Shown here in pieces: positions 1 through 4,639 of a stretch of DNA of 8,618 nt. The position numbers and the translations under genes are program-made. Every line of letters begins with the position of its first letter. The stretch's first letter is position 1. The notes below the pieces were generated by a model that worked only from the letters and a program-made list of their open reading frames with translations, had not been told where the DNA came from and did not search any database. Location of the stretch: assembly GCA_017395715.1 (NCBI GenBank), contig JAFQNZ010000263.1, forward strand, positions 1 to 8,618. Direction: 5' to 3'. This DNA comes from Clostridia bacterium. GTDB taxonomy: Bacteria; Bacillota; Clostridia; Oscillospirales; CAG-272.

Positions 1-104
1 GAGGAAGGCTTTCCTTGATGGACGACAATGAAGTTTTTCGACGCACCGTTTACGTTCAGCTTAACGATGCTGCCGACACTTTTCGCACTTAATGCGGTTG
101 CCAT
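1..104 (-). CDS. DGR target protein, N-terminus (DUF6273-like), partial
   Basis: The first 34 codons of a gene run off the left edge. An ATG at 104 follows a GGAGGT ribosome binding site (113-118) at 8-base spacing, 19 bases after the reverse transcriptase stop. The visible protein begins MATALSAKSVGSIVKLNVNG and continues with NFIVVHQGK. From family knowledge, a VGSIVK...NGxxKNFIVVHQGKxSS start is typical of clostridial proteins with a DUF6273 domain, whose C-terminal part carries WWLRSP...GVRPAL. The template repeat at 1532-1669 would encode exactly that WWLRSP...GVRPAL block, so I infer that this gene is the DGR target and that its variable repeat lies beyond the window. The product would be a ligand-binding protein, plausibly displayed on the phage tail. 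Translation is probably from the same message as the reverse transcriptase. The family call rests on a short N-terminus only. Confidence 0.75.
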   Translation of the reverse strand, partial: MATALSAKSVGSIVKLNVNGASKNFIVVHQGKPS

Positions 105-123
105 TGTGATTTACCTCCAAAAT

Positions 124-1302
124 TTAATTCCAAGGCTCAGCGGTATCATCGGGATTGGTCTGCTCAATGAGAGGGCTGAAGCTCTTGCCGTTGTAATACA
201 TCTGCTTGATTCTGCGTTTGTTTCTGACGGCGTTCGGAGCGCTCAGCTTACGGCGAGGCTTGACCTCTTCGCCGATGAGCTCGCTGACTTGCTTTGCGAA
301 TTTGGATCGCAGCGAATAGGTGTCGCCATGCGAGGCGTGGGCGTCCCATGCTACAAATCCTTCTTTGATTTTCTCTTTCGTTATGTTGCCTTGAGGATAT
401 TCCTTCTGCCAGTAGCGGAGGCGCGATTTCATTCTCTTGATGCTGTCACGCCTTAACTTCTGAACAACGGAACCGTTCTCGGTCAAATAACTGTGGAATC
501 CGAGAAAATCAATCCCGTTTCGCAACGGGAAGATGCCCGTTTTCTCGTTCAGTTCCAAGTCTATATCGTCCATCCACTTCCGAATGTCCACCAACAGCTC
601 TTGGAGCTTCCTTTTGTCCGGCAGGATCACGAAGAAGTCATCCATGTACCGTCCGTAATACCTCATGCCGCACTGTTCCTTGACAAAGTGATCGAACTCG
701 TCAAGAAACATCAATGCAAGAAGCTGGCTCGTCTGATAACCGAGCGGCAGACCGTCTGTGGTATCTATGTAGGTACACAGCAGATCGTAGATCTGAGGGT
801 CAACCTCTCGTCTCTCGATGAGTTTCCACAATTTCTCCTTCAGCTTGTCGTGGTCGATGGAGGCGAAAAAGTGGCGGACATCGGCTTTCAGCACCCAGCC
901 TTCAGCCGTCCCATTCTTGCGGTAGTAGTCGAGCATGAAGCACTTCATCCTGTACAGGCCGTCGTGCATCCCTTTGCCGATCTGACTTGCGTAGCTGTCA
1001 CGGATGAAACTATCCGTGATTGCCTTATACATGATGTTGTCGGTGATCGCGTGAAGCACCACCTTGTCAACAAATGCAGGGGCTTGAACAAGTCTTTTCT
1101 TGGGCTCGTAAACGTAGAACACCTCAAACTTACTCGGTATGTAAGTCTTGGTGTTGAGTATGTGCGACAGCTTCTCGGTGCAGGCGAGCGCATTTGCCTC
1201 GTACTGAGCGGTTCCGTATTTGGATCGCTTGCGCTTTCGTGCGGTGAGATATGCCGCGTAAAGTACCTCGAAGGTACACATTTCTTGATAGGTCATAACC
1301 AT
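124..1302 (-). CDS. DGR-type reverse transcriptase
   Basis: This 392-residue protein is a reverse transcriptase of the diversity-generating retroelement class, which copies the template RNA into adenine-mutagenised cDNA. Visible palm motifs are the first catalytic aspartate D141 in LKADVRHFFASID (138-150), GLPLGYQTSQ (184-193), the YMDD box at 219-222 (D221 and D222) and FLGFHSY (266-272). The QTSQ motif, in place of the QGxxxSP of group II intron enzymes, marks the DGR clade. There is no maturase/X domain, HNH domain or protease, and the length fits DGR enzymes. The residue after LG is Tyr, where Asn is usual. The C-terminus is basic (residues 349-366), which may help bind RNA. The gene follows the template repeat and precedes the presumed target. 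The ATG at 1302 has no clear ribosome binding site within 20 bases; ATG at 1296 or 1281 are alternative starts. Confidence 0.94.
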   Translation of the reverse strand: MVMTYQEMCTFEVLYAAYLTARKRKRSKYGTAQYEANALACTEKLSHILNTKTYIPSKFEVFYVYEPKKRLVQAPAFVDKVVLHAITDNIMYKAITDSFIRDSYASQIGKGMHDGLYRMKCFMLDYYRKNGTAEGWVLKADVRHFFASIDHDKLKEKLWKLIERREVDPQIYDLLCTYIDTTDGLPLGYQTSQLLALMFLDEFDHFVKEQCGMRYYGRYMDDFFVILPDKRKLQELLVDIRKWMDDIDLELNEKTGIFPLRNGIDFLGFHSYLTENGSVVQKLRRDSIKRMKSRLRYWQKEYPQGNITKEKIKEGFVAWDAHASHGDTYSLRSKFAKQVSELIGEEVKPRRKLSAPNAVRNKRRIKQMYYNGKSFSPLIEQTNPDDTAEPWN

Positions 1303-1638
1303 AATTTCAACTGGACGGGGTATAGAGGAAGCTCCCTTCCAGTCCTCACTCCTAACGCCGGTCGTCTTCCTCCCGGTAGTCCGCTACGCCGCCCGTAACA
1401 AATCGCGATGGCGGCGGTGGACCTCAGCGTGATGTATTTATCGTCCGCGTTATAGCTTTCGACAGGATACGACTCCCTTTGATGATGGCGCACTGCTTTC
1501 GCCCATAAGGGCTACACGACTCACAATCCATCAGAGCGGGGCGGACACCGTTCGAATTGGTGACGTTGTTGTTGTTGGCTGTACCCGAGGTGTTGACGTT
1601 CCAAGCGTTGTTGGTGTTGTTGGTGTTCGGGGAGCGGA

Positions 1639-1654
1639 GCCACCAGTTGGTGGC
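1639..1654. repeat. Inverted repeat at the 5' side of the template core
   Basis: Perfect 7-base arms GCCACCA and TGGTGGC are separated by 2 bases; in RNA this would be a 6-bp stem with a 4-base loop. It includes the TGG TGG codons that open the framework of the template repeat. It abuts the next inverted repeat (1655-1669) without a gap. Confidence 0.6.
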
Positions 1655-1669
1655 GGTACGAGTCGTACC
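1655..1669. repeat. Inverted repeat next to the template repeat
   Basis: GGTACGA and TCGTACC arms surround a single central base. As RNA this would fold as a 6-bp stem with a 3-base loop. It lies immediately upstream (minus strand) of the 1639-1654 inverted repeat and directly after an in-frame TAG stop, so it may mark the 5' boundary of the template repeat. Confidence 0.6.
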
Positions 1670-1678
1670 CTAATACAA

Positions 1679-1699
1679 GGCGGCAAAGGTATTACCGCC
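1679..1699 (-). promoter_or_regulatory. Hairpin over the avd-like stop codon
   Basis: On the minus strand GGCGGTAA pairs with TTGCCGCC (8 bp including one G-U) around a 5-base loop. The TAA stop of the avd-like gene lies inside the 5' arm. No run of T follows, so it is not a standard intrinsic terminator. It could separate or process the avd message from the template RNA, or protect the 5' end of that RNA; this is inference. Confidence 0.5.
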
Positions 1700-2294
1700 G
1701 GGTATCCGTGGGAGAGCAGACAACTTCGCGCACCGCAGATTTCACCATTTCATACTGGCGCTTTGCGTCTGCGTTCTTTCTGTCTGTCTCAATTTTGTTG
1801 GCTCGGCCACCGTCATTCTTTCTCCATGCGGCAGCCATATACTTCACATCGGTGACTTTCTTGGTCCAAACACCGCTCCTCTTCACACTTATAATGTGTT
1901 CATCCAAGCATATCTGAATATACTCGAGAAGAAGCGAACACCCATCCAAGACGTCGTCGATCTTTCTGAGCCGTTCCTCGTACTCGGTGGCGAAATGCTT
2001 GTTATTCGCAGAATGAACATCTTTGACAATATTCTTTGCGATCACGCGCATATCGTCTCCGTATAGGTTGAACGTCCCCTTGGTGAAGCCCTCTCTGTCC
2101 TTTGTGTCAACTGTGTGTATCAATTCTGAGCACACCGTCTTGACATCCCGTATGTCGTTGAGTTCGGCGATACGCTTGATGATCGCCCGAACGTCACTTC
2201 GACTGACATCGTCGGAAATGATCCTTGTAACCCGATTGGTATAACACAAGAGCTCCCTTGCCTTGTTGCCAAGCAGGAATTCCTTTTCAGCCAT
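1692..2294 (-). CDS. avd: Avd-like DGR accessory protein (four-helix bundle)
   Basis: This is a 200-residue, charged, helix-rich protein. Accessory variability determinant (Avd) proteins form positively charged pentameric four-helix bundles that bind the reverse transcriptase and template RNA and are required for mutagenic cDNA synthesis. The call rests on an N-terminal helix with NKARELLCYTNRVTR (10-24), a helix around LLLEYIQICLDEHII (121-135), and the hallmark-like KKVTDVKYMAAAWRKND (145-161), which resembles the W-K-DVK-M-AAW end of the bundle in DGR four-helix proteins. It also lies directly before the template repeat and reverse transcriptase. Residues 162-200 are a polar, charged extension beyond the usual Avd length of roughly 110-130. 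An AAGGAG site (2303-2308) lies 8 bases before the ATG at 2294, inside the upstream gene. The two genes overlap by 8 bases, suggesting coupled translation. Confidence 0.85.
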   Translation of the reverse strand: MAEKEFLLGNKARELLCYTNRVTRIISDDVSRSDVRAIIKRIAELNDIRDVKTVCSELIHTVDTKDREGFTKGTFNLYGDDMRVIAKNIVKDVHSANNKHFATEYEERLRKIDDVLDGCSLLLEYIQICLDEHIISVKRSGVWTKKVTDVKYMAAAWRKNDGGRANKIETDRKNADAKRQYEMVKSAVREVVCSPTDTRR

Positions 2295-2535
2295 TTCTGC
2301 ATCTCCTTTCGGGACAGCGCCCGTTCAAGACAGCCGCCAAATCAGCGGGTTCGCCTTGAAAAATGCAGCAATCTTTCTTGACGATCAGTCGAGCATAGCT
2401 TCCGCTATGCGTCATACCGCAGATGACAAGAGCGTCGCTCACCTTGACGTCACAAGGCGGTTGAAGTGTGGCAAACAAGTTGCCGATGATGCAAGAGAGT
2501 TCGTCTGCGGGGCGAGAAAACGCTATCTCTTTCAT
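2287..2535 (-). CDS. Small cysteine-rich protein of unknown function
   Basis: I do not recognise this 82-residue protein. It has seven cysteines (15, 28, 39, 56, 57, 74, 79) and an Arg-rich C-terminus (residues 73-80), with no signal peptide or membrane segment. The spacing does not form an obvious zinc-binding CxxC pair. Its ATG overlaps the stop of the preceding fibre gene as TAATG, and its end overlaps the avd-like start by 8 bases. No strong ribosome binding site precedes it, so translation is probably coupled to the gene before. The tight fit between the last fibre gene and avd suggests either a small tail or chaperone-type protein, or a DGR accessory factor. Nothing in the sequence decides between them. 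That it is real is supported by the two-sided overlap and the continuous open frame. Confidence 0.6.
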   Translation of the reverse strand: MKEIAFSRPADELSCIIGNLFATLQPPCDVKVSDALVICGMTHSGSYARLIVKKDCCIFQGEPADLAAVLNGRCPERRCRNG

Positions 2536-2921
2536 TAGAATTCAATCCTTGCCTGTGATTCGTTCCACACGCCAGTCACCACGAGTCCGTCGAGAGAGCC
2601 GAACGATACAGTGAAAGCATTTTCGGTAATGCTCGTACCGTATTTCAATTCGATACCCTGTACCGCCGCGCTTACCGCGTCGATAGCACTTCGGATGTCG
2701 CCGTGTGCGGTTTCATCTTCGTTATGAGCCAACACCGCGTCGCTGATTTTCTCATCAGTCTGCGCCTGTGTGTAGCAATCAACATCGGGTCTCTGAGATG
2801 CGGTAAGTTTACCGTTCGCGTCAAGCGTAGCAATACCGCCGGCAACGCCGACCTTCTCGCTCGTGACTAAACTGTTCTTATCGACCTTTTCAGAGCCGAC
2901 ATTTACAGAACCGTATGCCAT
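2535..2921 (-). CDS. Phage tail fibre-like protein (128 aa)
   Basis: A short phage structural protein of the kind found in tail fibre clusters. It has a GGIATLDANGKLTASQRPD module at 28-46, followed by CYTQAQTDEKISDAV (49-63) and AHNEDETAHGDIR (65-77), wording familiar from collar and fibre proteins of Bacillota phages. The middle (56-90) should be helical, likely a trimeric coiled coil, and the C-terminal 35 residues look beta-rich. It is small for a complete fibre, so it may be a connector or tip piece. An AAGGAG site (2934-2939) lies 12 bases before the ATG at 2921, within the last codons of the upstream gene; the gap between the genes is 6 bases. Its stop overlaps the next ATG. It lacks the MLDEVF tail seen in three neighbours. 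Confidence 0.7.
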   Translation of the reverse strand: MAYGSVNVGSEKVDKNSLVTSEKVGVAGGIATLDANGKLTASQRPDVDCYTQAQTDEKISDAVLAHNEDETAHGDIRSAIDAVSAAVQGIELKYGTSITENAFTVSFGSLDGLVVTGVWNESQARIEF

Positions 2922-2927
2922 ATTGCG

Positions 2928-3341
2928 TCAGTTCTCCTTTCCTTGCTCGATCCAGTATTCGCAGCTTATAACATCCGCAGGGATGCTCATAGCGCGGATT
3001 CTGATAACTCCTGCTAAAGTCTCGTTTGTAGGACACAGCTCGCAGGAAACAGCTATGCTCATAGAGTTCGGGGCAATCGAAACGGTCGCCCGGTCGAGTG
3101 CCGTAACACCTGTAACGGCGATGTCGTAATAGTACGGATACTCAGTCTCTTCATCCAATACCCATCCCGTGACAGGGATGTCAAAGGCTACGGAAACAGA
3201 TTTGTCCGCTTTTTCGGCATCCAGTTCCTCAATAACGTCCGTTGTAGCATCAGCGAGCTGAGCCACAAGATCGCTTGCAAATTCTTTTGCTCTTGCCGCG
3301 ACCGCTCTAAGGTGTGTAAGCACAGTGAATTTGTTTGCCAT
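2928..3341 (-). CDS. Tail fibre accessory protein with LCPT beta domain
   Basis: A 137-residue protein in two parts. An N-terminal helix (about 1-45, with HLRAVAARAKEFASD at 10-24 and an acidic end) resembles the start of two neighbouring fibre proteins. A beta domain follows at about 50-131, with IPVTGW (55-60), a Tyr-rich strand YPYYYDI (68-74), LCPTNETLAGVIRIRA (102-117) and a final EYWIEQG. The same domain, clearly diverged, lies in the collar fibre gene at its residues 178-262. The family is common in clostridial phage tail fibres and probably forms a beta-sandwich on a trimeric stalk; the exact role is unknown. A GGAGGTG site (3348-3354) precedes the ATG at 3341 by 6 bases. An 80-base gap with a hairpin separates it from the gene upstream. 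Confidence 0.7.
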   Translation of the reverse strand: MANKFTVLTHLRAVAARAKEFASDLVAQLADATTDVIEELDAEKADKSVSVAFDIPVTGWVLDEETEYPYYYDIAVTGVTALDRATVSIAPNSMSIAVSCELCPTNETLAGVIRIRAMSIPADVISCEYWIEQGKEN

Positions 3342-3372
3342 TGGCTACACCTCCGTAAACATAAATAGGAGA

Positions 3373-3392
3373 GGGACGGTCGAAACCGTCCC
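3373..3392 (-). terminator. Strong hairpin between fibre genes (terminator or mRNA stabiliser)
   Basis: In the 80-base gap, the minus strand reads GGGACGGT, TTCG, ACCGTCCC: a perfect 8-bp stem with a UUCG loop. It starts 29 bases past the stop of the upstream gene (3422). The following bases (TCTCCTATTTATG) are only moderately T-rich, so a complete stop is doubtful; an attenuator or a 3'-end protector that adjusts the ratio of fibre proteins fits as well. Confidence 0.5.
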
Positions 3393-3421
3393 CCTGTTTG
3401 CCTTACGCGATTATAAGGCTA

Positions 3422-4240
3422 TTACGCTTCGGTCGCAAAGACTTCGTCGAGCATTTCAGTAACTTCAGCGTCGGAAGCCTTCATAGCGTCGATCTCAGTC
3501 TTGGTGTAGTAGCTCTCGAGAGCGGTATTGATAGCCGCAGTAACTTCGGTAGTCTTAGCGTAGTCGCCGATACCGATAGCCTCGATAGCTTCAGCGATAT
3601 AAGCGATGACAGTAGTGGAAGTTGCGCCTTCGGGAATAGTGCCAACGAGAGCAGCGAGCTCAGCGATGTCAGCGGCGTTGTCCTGAATAGCGGAGTTCAT
3701 CGCAGCAGCGCTGTCGCCGTGAGTGGAAATCCAGTCGGAGATCTCCTTCAGAGTGTCGAAGGAAGTGTCAGCGCCGGCAACAACCTTGGCGATTTCGTCA
3801 GCAACAGTCTTGGTTACAGAGCCGTCGCCAGTACCGTTGAGGGTATCAACAGCAGTCTGGAGAGCAGTAACGTCAGTCTGTGCAGCCTTGGAGTCGATGA
3901 CGGCCTTGAGAGCGGTGTCGAGATCAGCCTCGGATACGTTCGCCTTGTAAGCGAGAGCAGCGAGACCCTTGATCGCAACGTCAACGCCCTGTACGGAGAT
4001 AGTACCGTTTGCGGAGCCAGTAGCGATCAGAATGTTGACGATCTTGTTGGCGATCTCAAGAGCAACGCCGTTGACCTGTACGCCGTTGAGCACGTTGGGC
4101 TCGCCGCCGGCAGTAACGAGGCCTTCAACCTTGTTGCTCAGAGTATTGAACTCGGTCTTGGTCGTGTAGTTGTCCTTGACCTTCTGAGCAAGGGCCTTCA
4201 GATGGGAAAGTTTGGTGAGATGAGTTGCGTCGTAAGCCAT
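3422..4240 (-). CDS. Phage tail fibre protein, helical, with MLDEVF C-terminal tail
   Basis: A 272-residue, alanine- and threonine-rich, cysteine-free protein, probably a trimeric fibre stalk. An N-terminal helix (MAYDATHLTKLSHLKALAQK, 1-20) is followed by a coiled-coil-like YTTKTEFNTLSNKVEG (25-40). A globular stretch at 45-100 precedes FDTLKEISDWISTHGDSAAA (161-180) and an alternating helical region to 200, a pattern common in phage fibres. A second YYTKTEID lies at 244-251. The last 17 residues, SDAEVTEMLDEVFATEA, match the tails of two other proteins here. The start is the ATG at 4240, with GGAGGAA (4247-4253) 6 bases upstream. A TTG at 4255 is in frame but contains the ribosome binding site itself, so it is rejected. 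It is followed by a hairpin (3373-3392). Confidence 0.75.
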   Translation of the reverse strand: MAYDATHLTKLSHLKALAQKVKDNYTTKTEFNTLSNKVEGLVTAGGEPNVLNGVQVNGVALEIANKIVNILIATGSANGTISVQGVDVAIKGLAALAYKANVSEADLDTALKAVIDSKAAQTDVTALQTAVDTLNGTGDGSVTKTVADEIAKVVAGADTSFDTLKEISDWISTHGDSAAAMNSAIQDNAADIAELAALVGTIPEGATSTTVIAYIAEAIEAIGIGDYAKTTEVTAAINTALESYYTKTEIDAMKASDAEVTEMLDEVFATEA

Positions 4241-4274
4241 GTTTTGTTCCTCCAAAAAAATGATTTATTTTGTA

Positions 4275-4625
4275 TTACTCGGTCGCTTCGGTTTCCGATT
4301 TCTCGGATTCCTCTACTTCCGCAAATACCTCGTCGAGCATCTCGGTTGCTTCGTCGTCCGTGGCGATCAACGAATCGTCGATGCTTCCGCCGGAGGGCTC
4401 AAGGTCCCCTGCGGCATTTTTGATTTGGTATCGGGTGGAAACACCGTTTACTACAACAGCGATTTCCTGTCCCACATAAGCTGTGGGGTCGTTCTTTGCG
4501 TACTCCTGCGCCGCCTCGAGGGAGGGCCACACTTCGGTCGGGTCGAGAGAGAAGCCATCCTGCCTCTTCATCGCGAGCGGGAACTCCATCTTGGCAAAGG
4601 ACTTCTTGGTGTTGTCAATAGCCAT
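4275..4625 (-). CDS. Small tail fibre protein with MLDEVF C-terminal tail
   Basis: A 116-residue protein. Residues 1-25 (MAIDNTKKSFAKMEFPLAMK and on) are basic. A compact domain at 30-75 follows, with WPSLEAAQEYAKNDPTAYVG (33-52) and a predicted beta hairpin ending YQIKNAAGDLEPSG. This YVGQ...VVVNG...Y.I module recurs at the front of many Bacillota phage tail proteins. The acidic C-terminus carries ATDDEATEMLDEVFAEVEE (88-106), the motif shared with the 3422-4240 and 6157-7182 genes, plus a further acidic run. It is probably an adaptor or tip component, with no enzyme motif. An AAGGAGGG site (4634-4642) overlaps the stop codon of the gene before and lies 8 bases from the ATG at 4625, so translation is probably coupled. 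Confidence 0.7.
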   Translation of the reverse strand: MAIDNTKKSFAKMEFPLAMKRQDGFSLDPTEVWPSLEAAQEYAKNDPTAYVGQEIAVVVNGVSTRYQIKNAAGDLEPSGGSIDDSLIATDDEATEMLDEVFAEVEESEKSETEATE

Positions 4626-4639
4626 ATTTCATTCCCTCC

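Larger units (their letters stand above)
1532..1669 (-). repeat. DGR template repeat (TR)
   Basis: Read on the minus strand, this non-coding segment would encode a WWLRSP...AW.V...G...V...GVRPAL block, the signature of DUF6273-type ligand-binding domains, in frame and without a stop from 1669 to 1532. The core (1550-1627) is 26 codons: 13 Asn (12 AAC, 1 AAT), 5 Thr and 8 others. All 32 adenines are in the Asn/Thr codons, 31 of them at codon position 1 or 2. The flanking framework codons (TGG TGG CTC CGC TCC CCG at 1628-1645, and GGT GTC CGC CCC GCT CTG at 1532-1549) have none. The certain extent is 1532-1645. The extension to 1669 rests on an open frame only, since the matching variable repeat is outside the window. 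The GC-rich end near 1532-1549 would be the likely initiation-of-mutagenic-homing side. Confidence 0.9.
1303..1691 (-). ncRNA. DGR RNA region: template repeat plus structured spacer
   Basis: This 389-base stretch lies between the avd-like gene and the reverse transcriptase, with no supported protein gene on either strand. Its upstream part holds the template repeat. The downstream 229 bases (1303-1531) form the spacer before the reverse transcriptase. On the minus strand the spacer can fold: TGATGG (1528-1533) pairs with CCATCA (1483-1488), enclosing a GCCC/GGGC hairpin (1501-1512). A GC-rich 7-bp stem lies at 1387-1393/1410-1416 and a GGAAG/CTTCC hairpin at 1327-1340. In the Bordetella phage BPP-1 DGR, the RNA just after the template repeat is required to prime cDNA synthesis. 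By analogy I infer that this spacer does the same. I see no convincing promoter, so the RNA may be processed from the operon transcript. Confidence 0.75.

Noticed and set aside
124..1302. Group II intron or retron reverse transcriptase
   Set aside because: The QTSQ motif, the lack of maturase and endonuclease domains, and the adjacent template repeat and Avd-like gene point to a DGR; no msr/msd-like RNA is seen.
493..1398. 301-codon open frame on the plus strand
   Set aside because: It is antisense to the reverse transcriptase, which has clear catalytic motifs. The plus-strand protein has no recognisable domain and no proper start context.
1430..1480. Promoter-like TATAAC near 1450 (minus strand) for the template RNA or reverse transcriptase
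   Set aside because: There is no fitting -35 element at 16-18 bases upstream, so the match is too weak to report.
1293..1493. 66-codon minus-strand frame ahead of the reverse transcriptase
   Set aside because: It lies in the structured spacer, has low-complexity Arg/Gly content and no ribosome binding site, and overlaps the reverse transcriptase start in another frame.
1556..1630. GTT-rich stretch as a microsatellite or CRISPR-like repeat
   Set aside because: The GTT runs are AAC codons of the template repeat on the other strand; there are no regular repeat-spacer units.
3398..4423. 341-codon open frame on the plus strand
   Set aside because: Serine- and valine-rich product that mirrors the Ala/Thr-rich fibre gene on the other strand. 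It crosses the gap between two minus-strand genes with good ribosome binding sites.
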